The position numbers and the translations under genes are program-made. From Pectobacterium atrosepticum (GTDB lineage: Bacteria > Pseudomonadota > Gammaproteobacteria > Enterobacterales > Enterobacteriaceae), in NCBI GenBank assembly GCA_019056595.1, contig CP036163.1, forward strand, positions 4,154,001 through 4,218,000: a stretch of 64,000 nucleotides of DNA, given 5' to 3'. Within the stretch, counting starts at the first letter, position 1. The number at the start of each line of letters is the position of its first letter. The notes under the pieces are model-generated. The model saw only the letters and a list, made by a program, of their open reading frames with translations. It was not told where the DNA came from and made no database searches. Shown here piece after piece: positions 19,178 through 29,209 of this stretch.

Positions 19178-19996
19178 TCACTGTTTTGCTGAATGACCGT
19201 CGTTGAGCAGCGTAGGTAAATTCTCATCGCCATACAGATGCAGCGCACCGACGGCTACAACGTAGTTTCCGGGCGGCAGCGCCTGAAGCTGCTGCTGCCA
19301 ACGACGGTTACGCTGACCCATCAGCAGGTCAGTCATTTCATTGCTGAACGTTGCGGGGATATCCGGTTTATAGGTGCCGGGCTTGTTGTCTAGCCACCAG
19401 CCCACCATCGTTTGCAGCAAACGCGCGTTGGTGTGCCAGTGCTTAATGGTGTCTTCCAGCAAGAGCAGACCGCCCTGAGGCAACTGTTGTAACAGGTCAA
19501 CCTGCGTCTGCTGTCCTTCCAGTTCGATAATCTGAATTCCGTGGGATTTCGCGGCATTAATCAACTGATAATCAATGCCGTAGTCGGGGCGTAAGCCCAG
19601 CAGCTGTGCCTGTCTCGCTTGCAGCATCAGCGCGGCCTGCCAGCCTGGAAGCGTATTGATAGTGCTCTCATCGAAAGAGAGCGATGCGCAGATTTTTTGC
19701 AACTGGCGGTAGTTCTCCGGGCTGAGGCGCTGCACGAGCGGTGGCTCGGTATCACTGTGTCCGAAGGGAGAGTGAGAATCAGAGATGTCGGCTTCTACAA
19801 TGAGTGCAGTCGCCTGCTGGAGCTGTTGCAGCAGCGTATCGGGCAGCGGTGCCATATCCAGGCTACCCATATGGATACTGCCAACCAGATGCAGTTGTCG
19901 TTCATTGCCAAGCTGAACATCTATCGCCGGGTAGGCATAAGCCAGTGGTGAAATAAAACCAAGAAAAGTCGCGATTCTACGCAGCAGTTGCCCCAT
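19178..19996 (-). CDS. ybaP: TraB/GumN family protein YbaP
   Basis: A 272-residue TraB/GumN-family protein, a family with a putative metallopeptidase-like fold; function in enterobacteria is not established. It begins with a hydrophobic leader ([13 protein letters not shown]) that looks like a signal peptide, so a periplasmic or membrane-attached location is likely. The family motif [10 protein letters not shown] is near residue 36 and the C-terminal [12 protein letters not shown] near 250. It lies directly upstream of ybaK on the same strand. E. coli ybaQ, which follows in that genome, is missing between ybaP and copA. Confidence 0.88.
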   Translation of the reverse strand: MGQLLRRIATFLGFISPLAYAYPAIDVQLGNERQLHLVGSIHMGSLDMAPLPDTLLQQLQQATALIVEADISDSHSPFGHSDTEPPLVQRLSPENYRQLQKICASLSFDESTINTLPGWQAALMLQARQAQLLGLRPDYGIDYQLINAAKSHGIQIIELEGQQTQVDLLQQLPQGGLLLLEDTIKHWHTNARLLQTMVGWWLDNKPGTYKPDIPATFSNEMTDLLMGQRNRRWQQQLQALPPGNYVVAVGALHLYGDENLPTLLNDGHSAKQ

Positions 19997-20104
19997 TGAT
20001 TCCGTCTCCTGATGTGGGAATAGCTATGCTAAACGCTAGATGCAGAACAATACAAGGTATACCGCGGGTGGCGCGAATGTGGTGGGGTGGTAAGACGATT
20101 ATGC

Positions 20105-20146
20105 GAAAGAAAGCGTGCGCCATCATTCGCAATGAAGATGGCGCAC
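20105..20146 (-). terminator. Terminator after copA
   Basis: Perfect 10-bp arms GTGCGCCATC (20115-20124) and GATGGCGCAC (20137-20146). On the minus strand the stem is followed by a T-rich tract (GCTTTCTTTC). It ends copA. Confidence 0.75.
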
Positions 20147-20151
20147 TGACA

Positions 20152-22875
20152 TTACTGACTTTTAGGTTTAAAACGCAGCAAGCGGTTAGCGTTACTGACC
20201 ACGGTGATGGAGGAGAGCGCCATGGCGGCACCGGCAACTACTGGGCTGAGCAGCGTTCCGGTCAGCGGATAGAGCACGCCCGCTGCAATCGGAATGCCTA
20301 GCGAGTTATAGATAAACGCACCCAGCAGGTTCTGCTTCATGTTGCGCAGCGTGGCATTGGAGAGTTCTAGTGCATCGGCGACGCCGTGCAGGCTGTGGCG
20401 CATCAGCGTGATGGCGGCCGTTTCAATCGCGATATCGCTGCCGCCGCCCATCGCAATGCCGACATCGGCCTGCGCCAGTGCGGGGGCATCGTTGATACCA
20501 TCGCCAATCATTGCCACGCGTTTGCCTTGAGCCTGTAGCTTTTTGATGGCCTCCGCTTTACCGTCTGGCAGTACCCCGGCGATCACCTGATAGATACCCG
20601 CTTCTTTAGCGATGCTCTTCGCCGTTAGCGGGTTATCCCCCGTGAGCATAACTAACTGATAGCCCTGCTGATGCAGACGCTGCAAGGCGCTGACGCTATC
20701 CGCTCGCAGCGGATCGTGGATAGAGAACACCGCGATGATGTGGCCATTCGCCGCAAGCAACACCGGCGTGATACCGCGCTGAGCCTGTTCGTTGATCAGC
20801 GTTTCACCTTCGGTGGTATCGACCTGATACTGTTGGAGCAGCGGCGGATTTCCCAGCAGCAGGTCGGTCTCCCCGATCTTACCGCTGACGCCGAGGCCGC
20901 GTAGTGTGCGGAACTGCTCGACTTGCGTTAGCGTAAGATTTTCCGCGCGTTCAAGAATTGCCTTCGCCAGCGGGTGATTAGACCCCTGTTCCAGCGAGGC
21001 TGCCCATGCCAGCGCCTGCTCTTCTGTTACGCTGCCGAACGTATGAATTGCCACGACGCGCGGTTGTCCCTCGGTTAGCGTACCGGTCTTGTCAAACACC
21101 AGTACATCCAACTTGCTGGCCTGCTGTAACGCATCGGCATCTCGCACTAGTACGCCAAACTCAGCAGCCCGTCCGACGCCGGAAATAATCGACATCGGTG
21201 TTGCCAGTCCAAGAGCACAAGGGCAAGCAATGATCAGAACGGTTGTGACGATAATGAGCGTATAGACTATCTGCGGCTGTGGCCCCACGAAGAACCAGAT
21301 CGCGCCGCTGAGAAGCGCGATGGCAACGACAACGGGAACGAATACGGCAGAAATACGATCCGCTAGCTGCCCGATAGCGGGTTTGCTGCTCTGCGCCTGC
21401 CTGACCAGTCGGATAATACGCGACAGGGTGGTTTGGTTGCCGATCGCGTCCGCACGGAAGAGAACGCTGCCGTCGGAAACCAATGTGCCTGCGTGAACCG
21501 TATCGCCGGATGTTTTGGATTGTGGGATCGGCTCACCAGTCAGCATGGCTTCATCCACCCACACTTCGCCTTGCAAAATCTCGCCATCGACGGGAATACG
21601 ATCGCCAGTTGTCAGGCGTAACGTCATGCCGGACTGGACTTCGGACAGTGGAATAGATTTCTCACCTTCCGGTGTCACGATGCGGGCGGTTGGGGGCGTT
21701 AAATCCAGCAGCCGCTCTAAAGCGCGTGAAGAGCGTTGGCGAGCACGCTGTTCCAATGCATGACCCAGATTGATTAAACCGATGATCATCGCGCTAGCTT
21801 CATAGTAAAGATGACGCGCTGCCATCGGAAAAAGATCCGGCCACAGGTTAACGGTAATAGAGTAAAGCCATGCCGCACCCGTTCCCAGCGCGACTAGCGT
21901 ATCCATGGTCGCCGCACCGTTTTTCAGGCTGCGCCAGGCGTTACGGTAAAAATGACTGCCTGCTAATACCATCACCGCCAGCGTCAGAATACCGATGACG
22001 AGCCACGGAGTTTGGTTCTCCGGCGTCAGACTCATGCTGCCGCCCAAAACACCCCACAGCATCAGCGGTACACCCAGCAGTAAACCTAGCGCCGCCTGCC
22101 ATTGAAAACGGCGAATGGCCTGCTGAGCCGTTTGCTGCTGACGCGCGCGGCGTGCTTCTTCGTCCTGAATAATTTCTGCGCCATAGCCCGCTTGCTCAAC
22201 GGCGGCAATCAGCGCTTCCGGCTCGGCGTGACCGCTCACTAATGCGCTGCGCTCAGCCAGATTCACGCGCGCCTGCGTGACGCCGCTGACGTTTTGTAAC
22301 GCCGTCTGTACACGGTTCACGCAACTGGCGCAGCTCATCCCCTGAAGCAGGAGCTGCACGCTGTCGTCAGCGTTGGTGGTGTGTCTTGTGGTTGCCGGAA
22401 GAATACTCTCGGCCGCTGGCAGCGCTTCCGGCGTCGTCGCTACCTGTGCCAGCGGCTCAGTTTTTGGGTGAACGCTCTCCTGCACGGTGGCGTGATAGCC
22501 CGCGTCTTCAATAGCACTAATCAGTGTGGTGGCCTCAACGTTGCCATACACGGCAGCCTGTTCTTTAGTGACATCCGTCGCCACGACGCCGGGAATGGCT
22601 TCCAGCACTTTACGCGTAGCGGCGACACAGTGGTTGCAGCTCAGGCCAGAAAGTTGGAGTGACACATCCGGCGTGGTAGCCAGCTGTGCGTCGTAGCCTG
22701 CCTGCTCGATAGTGTCGATCAACGTTTGGGAATCAACGTCGCCGCTGACTCTGGCGTACTGTTGGGTGACGTCGGTTTGTTCGACAGCGGGTAGCGCGTC
22801 CAGTGCTTTTTTAACGCGTTGAACACAGTGCCCGCAGGTCAGTCCCTGCAACGACAACACGATAGTTTGAGACAT
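20152..22875 (-). CDS. copA: Copper(I)-exporting P1B-type ATPase CopA with three metal-binding domains
   Basis: CopA pumps cuprous ions from the cytosol to the periplasm using ATP. The 907-residue protein carries three N-terminal HMA domains with CxxC at residues 14/17, 80/83 and 182/185, whereas E. coli CopA (834 residues) has two. The transporter core follows with the CPC motif in [13 protein letters not shown], the phosphorylated DKTGT, TGD and [17 protein letters not shown] CueR-type promoter lies directly upstream and cueR is divergent, so copper induction is expected. The ATG at 22875 follows GGGAGAA. Confidence 0.96.
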   Translation of the reverse strand: MSQTIVLSLQGLTCGHCVQRVKKALDALPAVEQTDVTQQYARVSGDVDSQTLIDTIEQAGYDAQLATTPDVSLQLSGLSCNHCVAATRKVLEAIPGVVATDVTKEQAAVYGNVEATTLISAIEDAGYHATVQESVHPKTEPLAQVATTPEALPAAESILPATTRHTTNADDSVQLLLQGMSCASCVNRVQTALQNVSGVTQARVNLAERSALVSGHAEPEALIAAVEQAGYGAEIIQDEEARRARQQQTAQQAIRRFQWQAALGLLLGVPLMLWGVLGGSMSLTPENQTPWLVIGILTLAVMVLAGSHFYRNAWRSLKNGAATMDTLVALGTGAAWLYSITVNLWPDLFPMAARHLYYEASAMIIGLINLGHALEQRARQRSSRALERLLDLTPPTARIVTPEGEKSIPLSEVQSGMTLRLTTGDRIPVDGEILQGEVWVDEAMLTGEPIPQSKTSGDTVHAGTLVSDGSVLFRADAIGNQTTLSRIIRLVRQAQSSKPAIGQLADRISAVFVPVVVAIALLSGAIWFFVGPQPQIVYTLIIVTTVLIIACPCALGLATPMSIISGVGRAAEFGVLVRDADALQQASKLDVLVFDKTGTLTEGQPRVVAIHTFGSVTEEQALAWAASLEQGSNHPLAKAILERAENLTLTQVEQFRTLRGLGVSGKIGETDLLLGNPPLLQQYQVDTTEGETLINEQAQRGITPVLLAANGHIIAVFSIHDPLRADSVSALQRLHQQGYQLVMLTGDNPLTAKSIAKEAGIYQVIAGVLPDGKAEAIKKLQAQGKRVAMIGDGINDAPALAQADVGIAMGGGSDIAIETAAITLMRHSLHGVADALELSNATLRNMKQNLLGAFIYNSLGIPIAAGVLYPLTGTLLSPVVAGAAMALSSITVVSNANRLLRFKPKSQ

Positions 22876-22950
22876 AATAATTTTCTCCCGTGATCACAGC
22901 CGGAGGTGAAAGACGTTGACCGGCCATCTGATTTCTACTAGTTATTGAGT

Positions 22951-22981
22951 AAGGTAAACCTTCTAGCAAGGGGAGGGTCAA
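22951..22981 (-). promoter_or_regulatory. CueR-dependent promoter of copA
   Basis: On the minus strand TTGACC (22976-22981) and TACCTT (22951-22956) are spaced by 19 bases, the over-long spacing typical of MerR-family promoters. The spacer contains the dyad CCTT-CTAGC-AAGG (22959-22971), as in the E. coli copA promoter. Copper-bound CueR would activate copA from here. Confidence 0.9.
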
Positions 22982-22990
22982 GGGGAAATC

Positions 22991-23401
22991 ATGAATATCA
23001 GTGATGTTGCGAAAAAAACCGGCCTCAGCAGTAAAACCATTCGCTTCTATGAAGAGAAAGAACTTCTGACTACGCCGCTGCGTTCTGAAAATGGTTACCG
23101 CAGCTACGATGATCATCACGTCGAGGAGCTAACGCTGCTGCGTCAGGCGCGTCAGGTTGGTTTTAATCTGGATGAATGCCGCGAATTGGTTACGTTATTT
23201 AACGATCCGCTGCGGAGAAGCTCGGATGTCAAAGCGCGAACCTTGCAGAAAGTGCAGGAAATCGAGATGCATATCGAAGAGTTGAAAACGATGCGTGAAC
23301 AGTTGCTGGCGCTGGCCGAACAGTGTCCGGGAGATGGTGGTTCGGAGTGCCCGATAATCAATAATCTGGCAGGCTGTTGTCAAAAGGGAAAAGCGTCATA
23401 A
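22991..23401 (+). CDS. cueR: Copper-responsive MerR-family regulator CueR
   Basis: CueR senses Cu(I), Ag(I) or Au(I) and activates copA and related genes by twisting promoter DNA. The 136-residue protein has the N-terminal MerR helix-turn-helix ([22 protein letters not shown]), a long dimerisation helix and the metal loop [10 protein letters not shown] with the two ligand cysteines, followed by the CC pair in AGCCQKG. It is divergent from copA with the operator between them. The ATG follows AAGGGGA at 22980-22986. Confidence 0.96.
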   Translation: MNISDVAKKTGLSSKTIRFYEEKELLTTPLRSENGYRSYDDHHVEELTLLRQARQVGFNLDECRELVTLFNDPLRRSSDVKARTLQKVQEIEMHIEELKTMREQLLALAEQCPGDGGSECPIINNLAGCCQKGKAS

Positions 23402-23420
23402 AGGGGAGACGGGCTCCCCC
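23402..23420. terminator. Short hairpin between cueR and ybbJ
   Basis: GGGGAG and CTCCCC arms around a short loop sit in the 34-base gap between converging cueR and ybbJ. There is no clear T-run. Confidence 0.35.
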
Positions 23421-23435
23421 AAATAGTGCGTTATG

Positions 23436-23891
23436 TTAGCGCTCAATTGAGCGCACATGCAGCGTGATGCCGTCAACGGCAATCACTTCAACATGCGTGC
23501 CAGCAGGCAGATCCTGCTCTGATTTCACGCGCCAACTGCTGTCACCGATGTTTACCCGGCCAAAGCCGTTAGTCACCGATTCTGACACGGTGGCACGCAG
23601 GCCAACCAGCTGTTGTCCGCGTTGGTTGAGCGTCGACGGTGGACGCGACAGCGTTCGTTTACGCAGCCAATACCACCAGAGCAGCGCCGTGACGATCGTC
23701 AGGATGGCGAAAATCGTTCCCTGCCATGGCCAACCTAGCGGCATGATCCACGTTAACAGCCCAACCAATACCGCCGATAAGCCGCTCCACAGCAAATAGC
23801 CACTGCCACCCAGCATTTCGGCGGCCAACAGCAGACCGCCGAGCGATAGCCAGAACCAGTGTGCATTTTCCATCACCAGTTCAATGCCCAT
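23436..23891 (-). CDS. ybbJ: NfeD-like membrane protein YbbJ
   Basis: NfeD-family inner-membrane protein of 151 residues, partner of the SPFH protein QmcA. Residues 10-75 form three to four hydrophobic helices; the soluble C-terminal part is the small beta-barrel (OB-like) NfeD domain with LVGLRATVSES and GRVNIGDSSWRV. Its start overlaps the qmcA stop by one base, indicating translational coupling. The pair is thought to serve membrane quality control or microdomains; the exact role is open. Confidence 0.93.
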   Translation of the reverse strand: MGIELVMENAHWFWLSLGGLLLAAEMLGGSGYLLWSGLSAVLVGLLTWIMPLGWPWQGTIFAILTIVTALLWWYWLRKRTLSRPPSTLNQRGQQLVGLRATVSESVTNGFGRVNIGDSSWRVKSEQDLPAGTHVEVIAVDGITLHVRSIER

Positions 23892-24805
23892 TATTGACCT
23901 CGGCTGTCTTTGCTGTCTTTAATCAGTTCCGTGATCCCGCCAATAGCGCCCATCAGGTTGCTGGCCTCCAGCGGCATCATGATCACTTTGCTGTTATTGG
24001 AGGAGCCGATCTGCTGCAAGGCGTCGGTATATTTCTGTGCGACAAAGTAGTTAATCGCCTGAATGTTGCCCGCTGCGATGGCTTCGGATACCATTTTGGT
24101 CGCCTGTGCTTCGGCTTCTGCCGCACGCTCACGCGCTTCAGCTTCCAGGAACGCGGATTGCCGCTGACCTTCGGCTTTCAGAATCTGTGACTGTTTTTCC
24201 CCTTCGGCTTTCAGAATCGCGGCCTGACGAATCCCTTCGGCTTCGAGAATATCGGCACGCTTGTTACGCTCTGCTTTCATCTGCGCATTCATGGCTGCAA
24301 TCAGTTCAGCTGGCGGGCGTACGTCACGAATCTCGATGCGGGTGATTTTCACGCCCCACGGGTTGGTGGCTTCATCAACAATGTGCAGCAGGCGCGTGTT
24401 GATGCTATCGCGCTGAGACAGCATTTCGTCCAGCTCCATAGAGCCCAGCACGGTACGGAAGTTGGTCATGGTGAGGTTCACGATAGCCTGTTCCAGATTG
24501 CTAACTTCATAGGCGGCCCGCGCGGGATCGATCACCTGAATAAAGCAGACGGCATCAATGGCGACATTGGCGTTATCGCGAGAGATAATTTCCTGAGAGG
24601 GGATATCTAATACCTGTTCCATCATGTTGATTTTGCGACCAACGCGATCCATAAACGGCACGACCAAATTAAGCCCTGGCATCAGCGTTTTGGTATAGCG
24701 ACCAAACCGCTCCACAGTCCATTGGTATCCCTGAGGTACGATCTTGATGCCTGACCAGACGATGATGAGTGCAACAAAGATCAAAATAGGAATGACGGTA
24801 AGCAT
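23891..24805 (-). CDS. qmcA: SPFH/stomatin-family membrane protein QmcA
   Basis: QmcA (YbbK) is an SPFH protein anchored in the inner membrane by its N terminus (residues about 3-20, [14 protein letters not shown]). The band-7 domain starts at [15 protein letters not shown], and a long charged helical region rich in [18 protein letters not shown] repeats follows. Total 304 residues, like E. coli (305). In E. coli it is linked to FtsH/HflKC membrane proteolysis. It is upstream of and overlaps ybbJ. Upstream of qmcA an intergenic repeat marks the joint to the nrd block, where E. coli would continue differently. Confidence 0.95.
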   Translation of the reverse strand: MLTVIPILIFVALIIVWSGIKIVPQGYQWTVERFGRYTKTLMPGLNLVVPFMDRVGRKINMMEQVLDIPSQEIISRDNANVAIDAVCFIQVIDPARAAYEVSNLEQAIVNLTMTNFRTVLGSMELDEMLSQRDSINTRLLHIVDEATNPWGVKITRIEIRDVRPPAELIAAMNAQMKAERNKRADILEAEGIRQAAILKAEGEKQSQILKAEGQRQSAFLEAEARERAAEAEAQATKMVSEAIAAGNIQAINYFVAQKYTDALQQIGSSNNSKVIMMPLEASNLMGAIGGITELIKDSKDSRGQ

Positions 24806-24828
24806 GTTCTAAAACCTCCAGGTTGTTT

Positions 24829-24956
24829 TATCCCCGTCATACTTCACGCTGCATGTGTGTTGGATTCCCTTACTCACCCCAGTCACTTACTGGTGTAAGC
24901 GCCTGAGGATTCGCTCGGTCTTCGCCTGCCTGCAACTCGAATTATTTAGGGTATAT
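24829..24956 (-). repeat. Short intergenic repeat upstream of qmcA
   Basis: On the minus strand the ends are TATACCCTAAATAATTCGAG and CATGCAGCGTGAAGTATGAC, shared with the copies at 18182, 45893, 54317 and 61886. The copy lies in the gap between qmcA and yfaE, at one edge of the rearranged block. Confidence 0.85.
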
Positions 24957-25068
24957 ATCGGTCGAAAGACGTGTCATTAGACAGTGTAACTCACTTGAGT
25001 ATGAAAGCGGGTAGGAAATACGCCCGCCGGTAAGAGCGATAGGGAGAGTGGCCAGTGAGGGGACGGGG

Positions 25069-25329
25069 CTAAATATCGAGTTCGATGTCGCCTTGTGGCA
25101 TGCAGCAACAGGGTAGGATTTCATCTTGTTGGATGCAGGCCAGCGGTGTTTGTCGATACGCTACGCGGCCTTTTACCAGACGCAGTCGGCAGGAACCGCA
25201 ATAGCCAGAGCGGCACTGATATTCAATGCTGACGCGGTTGGATTCCAGTACATCCAGCAGGGAAGGGCCATCGCCTGAACAGGAAAACTGCGCACCTGAT
25301 GTGCGCAGCGTAATGGTTGGGTTGCTCAT
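25069..25329 (-). CDS. yfaE: 2Fe-2S ferredoxin YfaE
   Basis: YfaE is a plant-type [2Fe-2S] ferredoxin that supplies electrons to rebuild the diferric-tyrosyl radical cofactor of NrdB. The 86-residue protein has the ligand pattern C-x4-C-x2-C in CRSGYCGSCR plus a distal cysteine in the C-terminal CCC run. It starts three bases after the nrdB stop on the same strand, so it is cotranscribed with nrdB. This agrees with the nrdA-nrdB-yfaE order in E. coli. Confidence 0.93.
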   Translation of the reverse strand: MSNPTITLRTSGAQFSCSGDGPSLLDVLESNRVSIEYQCRSGYCGSCRLRLVKGRVAYRQTPLACIQQDEILPCCCMPQGDIELDI

Positions 25330-25332
25330 AGA

Positions 25333-26463
25333 TTACAGTTGGAAATCGCTCAGATCGTCATCGCTGATTTCTGAATCGATCTGGCCGACCAGATAAGAGC
25401 TGACTTCGACTTCCTGCGGTGCGACCTGTACGTTATCGGATACCAGCCAGGCGTTGATCCACGGAATGGGGTTAGTGCGCGTCTGGAACGGCAGCGAGAG
25501 GCCCACGCCCTGCATGCGGATGTTAGTGATGTATTCCACGTACTGGCACAGAATATCTTTGTTCAGGCCAATCATCGAGCCGTCGCGGAACAGGTATTCA
25601 GCCCACTCTTTTTCTTGCTGAGCGGCGAGCACGAACAGGTCATAACACTCCTGCTGACACTCTTCGGCAATCTGCGCCATTTCGGGATCGTCATGGCCGG
25701 AGCGCATCAGGTTTAGCATGTGCTGCGTGCCAGTCAGGTGCAGTGCTTCATCACGGGCGATCAGCTTGATGATTTTAGCGTTGCCTTCCATCAGTTCGCG
25801 TTCAGCAAAAGCAAACGAGCAGGCGAAGCTGACGTAGAAGCGAATCGCTTCCAGCGCGTTTACGCTCATCAGGCACACATACAGCTGCTTTTTCAGCGCA
25901 TGCAGGTTAACGGTCACGGTCTTGCCGTTAACCTGATGCGTTCCTTCACCGAGCAGATGATAGTAGCTGGTCATCTCAATCAGCGAGTCGTAGTAGCCGG
26001 AGATATCTTTGGCGCGCTTCAGGATCTCTTCGTTAGCCACGATATCGTCAAACACCAGCGACGGATCGTTCACGATATTACGAATGATGTGCGTGTAGGA
26101 ACGTGAGTGAATGGTTTCCGAGAAGGCCCAAGTTTCCACCCAGGTTTCCAGCTCAGGGATAGAAATCAGCGGCAGCAGCGCCACGTTCGGGCTACGTCCC
26201 TGAATCGAATCCAGCAGCGTTTGGTATTTCAGGTTGCTGATGAAGATGTGTTTTTCATGATCCGGCAGCGCCTGATAGTCGATGCGATCGCGGGACACGT
26301 CGACTTCTTCCGGGCGCCAGAAGAAGGACAGTTGCTTTTCGATCAGTTTTTCGAAAATTTCATATTTTTGCTGGTCGAAACGCGCAACGTTGACAGACTG
26401 GCCGAAGAACATCGGTTCGAGCAGTTGGTCATTTTTATTCTGTGAAAAAGTGGTATAGGCCAT
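25333..26463 (-). CDS. nrdB: Ribonucleotide reductase class Ia, beta subunit NrdB
   Basis: NrdB holds the diiron-tyrosyl radical cofactor needed by NrdA to reduce ribonucleoside diphosphates. The 376-residue protein starts at the ATG at 26463 (GGAGAG upstream), giving [19 protein letters not shown] as in E. coli (376 residues); an open extension to 26493 is an artefact. Iron-ligand segments are visible: [31 protein letters not shown] and [16 protein letters not shown]. Between nrdA and nrdB are 111 bases with two strong hairpins. Confidence 0.97.
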   Translation of the reverse strand: MAYTTFSQNKNDQLLEPMFFGQSVNVARFDQQKYEIFEKLIEKQLSFFWRPEEVDVSRDRIDYQALPDHEKHIFISNLKYQTLLDSIQGRSPNVALLPLISIPELETWVETWAFSETIHSRSYTHIIRNIVNDPSLVFDDIVANEEILKRAKDISGYYDSLIEMTSYYHLLGEGTHQVNGKTVTVNLHALKKQLYVCLMSVNALEAIRFYVSFACSFAFAERELMEGNAKIIKLIARDEALHLTGTQHMLNLMRSGHDDPEMAQIAEECQQECYDLFVLAAQQEKEWAEYLFRDGSMIGLNKDILCQYVEYITNIRMQGVGLSLPFQTRTNPIPWINAWLVSDNVQVAPQEVEVSSYLVGQIDSEISDDDLSDFQL

Positions 26464-26474
26464 GAATCTCTCCA

Positions 26475-26499
26475 AAAAAAATGCTGGGAGCATTTTTTT
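26475..26499 (-). terminator. Terminator-like hairpin just upstream of nrdB
   Basis: Perfect 11-bp arms AAAAAAATGCT (26475-26485) and AGCATTTTTTT (26489-26499) with a 3-base loop. On the minus strand the T-run ends next to the nrdB ribosome site GGAGAG (26468-26473). It may attenuate or process the nrdAB message. Confidence 0.6.
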
Positions 26500-26540
26500 A
26501 CGCCAGGTGCGGCTACGGGTAGGACGCCCGCGCTAAAAGG

Positions 26541-26567
26541 ATGAAAGGCTGCATTGCAGCCTTTCAT
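26541..26567 (-). other. Strong stem-loop after nrdA
   Basis: ATGAAAGGCTGC (26541-26552) and GCAGCCTTTCAT (26556-26567) form a perfect 12-bp stem with a 3-base loop, shortly after the nrdA stop. The T-tract after it is weak (CCTTTTAG). It may protect the nrdA 3' end after processing. Confidence 0.65.
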
Positions 26568-26574
26568 TATTGGC

Positions 26575-28860
26575 TTAAATCTTACACGCGCCGCCTTCGC
26601 AGCCATCGTCCTGCGGTTCTGCCAGCAGGTCGTCTTGTACGTCTTCAGCGCCGTCACGGGTGTTTTGGTAATACAGCGTTTTAACGCCAAATTTGTAGGC
26701 CGTGACCAGATCTTTCAGCAACTGTTTCATCGGTACTCGACCTGACGGGAAGCGTGATGGATCGTAGTTGGTGTTAGAGGAAATCGCCTGATCGACAAAT
26801 TTCTGCATCAGGCCCACCAGTTGCAGGTATCCATCGTTATTTGGCATTTCCCACAGCAGTTCGTAAGCATCTTTCAACGTTTCGTATTCCGGTACGACTT
26901 GACGCAGAATGCCGTCTTTGGACGCTTTGACGCTGATGTGGCCGCGCGGCGGTTCAATACCGTTGGTGGCGTTGGATATCTGAGACGATGTTTCAGACGG
27001 CATCAGCGCAGACAACGTGGAGTTGCGCAGACCGTATTCTTTGATGTCTTTACGCAGCGTTTCCCAGTCGAGATGCAGCGGTTCGTTACAGATCGCATCC
27101 AGATCGCGCTTATAGGTATCGATAGGCAGAATACCCTGCGAGTAGGTGGTTTCATTGAACCACGTGCAGGCACCTTGTTCACGTGCCAGCACATTCGACG
27201 CCTTCAGCAGATAGTATTGAATCGCTTCAAACGTTTTATGCGTCAGGCCGTTGGCGCTGCCGTCGGAGTAACGTACGCCGTTTTTCGCCAGATAGTAGGC
27301 GAAGTTGATGACGCCAATACCCAGCGTGCGACGGCCCATCGCACCACGTTCTGCTGCCTTAATCGGGTAATCCTGATAATCCAGCAGGGCATCGAGCGCG
27401 CGCACAGCAAGCGTTGCTAAATCTTCCAAATCGTCCAGGCTATTAATCGCGCCGAGGTTAAACGCTGACAGCGTACACAGTGCGATTTCACCGTTTTCAT
27501 CATTCACGTCGTTCAACGGTTTGGTCGGCAACGCGATTTCCAGACACAGGTTGGACTGGCGAACTGGCGCAATCTGCGGATCGAACGGGCTGTGCGTGTT
27601 GCAGTGATCAACGTTCTGAATATAGATACGGCCCGTTGAAGCACGTTCCTGCATCATCAGGGAGAACAGCTCACTGGCTTTGATCCGCTGCTTGCGGATA
27701 CTGGCATCCTGTTCATATTGCACATACAGGCGCTCGAATTCATCCTGATCGGCGAAGAAGGCGTCATACAGTCCCGGTACGTCAGAGGGGCTGAACAGTG
27801 TGATCTCTTCACCTTTTACCAAACGCTGATACATCAATTTATTCAGTTGCACGCCGTAATCGAGGTGACGAACGCGGTTGCCTTCCACGCCGCGGTTGTT
27901 TTTCAGTACCAGCAGGCTTTCCACTTCCAAATGCCACAGCGGATAGAACAGCGTGGCAGCACCGCCGCGTACGCCACCCTGAGAGCAAGATTTCACCGCC
28001 GTCTGGAAGTGTTTATAGAAAGGGATACAGCCGGTATGGAATGCTTCACCGCCGCGAATCGGGCTGCCGAGTGCACGGATATGACCGGCGTTGATGCCGA
28101 TACCTGCACGTTGAGAAACATATTTTACGATAGCGCTGGACGTCGCGTTAATGGAATCCAGGCTGTCGCCGCATTCAATCAGCACGCAGGAGCTGAACTG
28201 ACGTGTCGGGGTACGCACGCCTGCCATGATTGGCGTCGGCAGAGAGATTTTGAACGTGGAGATCGCGTCATAGAAACGTTTAACGTAATCCATACGCGTT
28301 TCGCGCGGGTAGCCGGAGAACAGGCAAGCGGCGACCAAAATGTACAGGAACTGGGCGCTTTCGTAGATATCACCAGTGACGCGGTTTTGTACCAGATATT
28401 TCCCTTCCAGCTGTTTAACCGCAGCATAGGAGAAATTCATGTCACGCGAGTGATCGATGAAAGCGTCCATTTGGGCGAATTCTTCCGAGTTATAATCTTC
28501 CAGCAGGTGCTTATCGTATTTGCCCAGTTCCACCATGTTGGTGACGTGGGTTAGCAGAGCGGGTGGCTCAAACTGGCCATAGGCTTTCTTGCGAAGATGG
28601 TATATAGCCAAGCGCGCGGCCAGATACTGGTAATCCGGGCTTTCACGGGAGATCAGATCGGCTGCGGCCTTAATGATGGTCTCATGGATATCAGAGGTTT
28701 TGATGCTGTCATAAAACTGAATGTGGGAACGCAGTTCCACCTGAGAAACGGAGACATTGTGTAAACCTTCTGCGGCCCAGGTAATGACGCGGTGGATTTT
28801 ATCCAAATTGATTTTTTCTTTACTGCCATCGCGTTTGGTGACGAGCAAGCTCTGGTTCAT
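26575..28860 (-). CDS. nrdA: Ribonucleotide reductase class Ia, alpha subunit NrdA
   Basis: NrdA reduces ribonucleoside diphosphates to deoxy forms and carries the allosteric sites. The 761-residue length equals the E. coli protein. The N-terminal ATP cone starts at LLVTKRDGSKEKINLDK. Active-site features are RQFSSCVLIECGDSLDS, the radical-site segment SNLCLEIALPT with its cysteine, and the C-terminal shuttle cysteines in CEGGACKI. It is followed by nrdB and yfaE on the same strand. The region upstream holds DnaA boxes and NrdR-like boxes, consistent with cell-cycle and nucleotide control. Confidence 0.98.
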   Translation of the reverse strand: MNQSLLVTKRDGSKEKINLDKIHRVITWAAEGLHNVSVSQVELRSHIQFYDSIKTSDIHETIIKAAADLISRESPDYQYLAARLAIYHLRKKAYGQFEPPALLTHVTNMVELGKYDKHLLEDYNSEEFAQMDAFIDHSRDMNFSYAAVKQLEGKYLVQNRVTGDIYESAQFLYILVAACLFSGYPRETRMDYVKRFYDAISTFKISLPTPIMAGVRTPTRQFSSCVLIECGDSLDSINATSSAIVKYVSQRAGIGINAGHIRALGSPIRGGEAFHTGCIPFYKHFQTAVKSCSQGGVRGGAATLFYPLWHLEVESLLVLKNNRGVEGNRVRHLDYGVQLNKLMYQRLVKGEEITLFSPSDVPGLYDAFFADQDEFERLYVQYEQDASIRKQRIKASELFSLMMQERASTGRIYIQNVDHCNTHSPFDPQIAPVRQSNLCLEIALPTKPLNDVNDENGEIALCTLSAFNLGAINSLDDLEDLATLAVRALDALLDYQDYPIKAAERGAMGRRTLGIGVINFAYYLAKNGVRYSDGSANGLTHKTFEAIQYYLLKASNVLAREQGACTWFNETTYSQGILPIDTYKRDLDAICNEPLHLDWETLRKDIKEYGLRNSTLSALMPSETSSQISNATNGIEPPRGHISVKASKDGILRQVVPEYETLKDAYELLWEMPNNDGYLQLVGLMQKFVDQAISSNTNYDPSRFPSGRVPMKQLLKDLVTAYKFGVKTLYYQNTRDGAEDVQDDLLAEPQDDGCEGGACKI

Positions 28861-28902
28861 GTTGGGATTTACCTATTGGTGAAAATAAAAAATATCCCCT
28901 GT

Positions 28903-28942
28903 TTATTCACAGAAATTCTTCTGTGACTAACTCTGTGGATAA
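28903..28942. promoter_or_regulatory. Pair of DnaA boxes upstream of nrdA
   Basis: TTATTCACA lies at 28903-28911 on the plus strand, and a perfect TTATCCACA at 28934-28942 on the minus strand. DnaA boxes are known in the E. coli nrd control region, where DnaA links dNTP synthesis to replication. Confidence 0.75.
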
Positions 28943-28988
28943 ATACTAGATATGGATATTTTTTGATAAATGACTACTACATGGTGAG
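28943..28988. promoter_or_regulatory. Two NrdR-like boxes upstream of nrdA
   Basis: The cores CTAGATATGG (28946-28955) and CTACATGGTG (28977-28986) match the NrdR core CwAtATaTwG at 8 and 7 of 10 positions. They are offset by 31 bases, three helical turns, which is the usual pairing of NrdR boxes. Each alone is weak; the spacing supports the call. Confidence 0.5.
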
Positions 28989-29157
28989 TATTCTAGTCTG
29001 GATTCGTTTGAGTACAAGGCTTGATTTTGGTGTTAATTTCAGGTTGCGGAAGCGTTGGTTTCTCGAAATCCTGATTTTGTAAGGGCTAAGAGGATGTCAA
29101 TATTCTGTAAAAAAAATAAGTCTCGGCCATTTTGTTGGTTTTCCAGGTAAACCCTGG

Positions 29158-29196
29158 GAAATTGCGCGGTGAAAAACCACGCAATTTTTAAGAGCA
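29158..29196. terminator. Hairpin between ubiG and nrdA
   Basis: AAATTGCG and CGCAATTT arms enclose GG/CC pairs and an A-rich loop. The T-run is on the plus side only, so on the ubiG (minus) strand this may be a weak terminator or a stability element. Confidence 0.45.
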
Positions 29197-29209
29197 TTCT
29201 TAATGGGTT

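Noticed and set aside
28903-28942. Replication origin from the DnaA boxes
   Set aside because: Only two boxes and no AT-rich unwinding array; position upstream of nrdA fits gene regulation.
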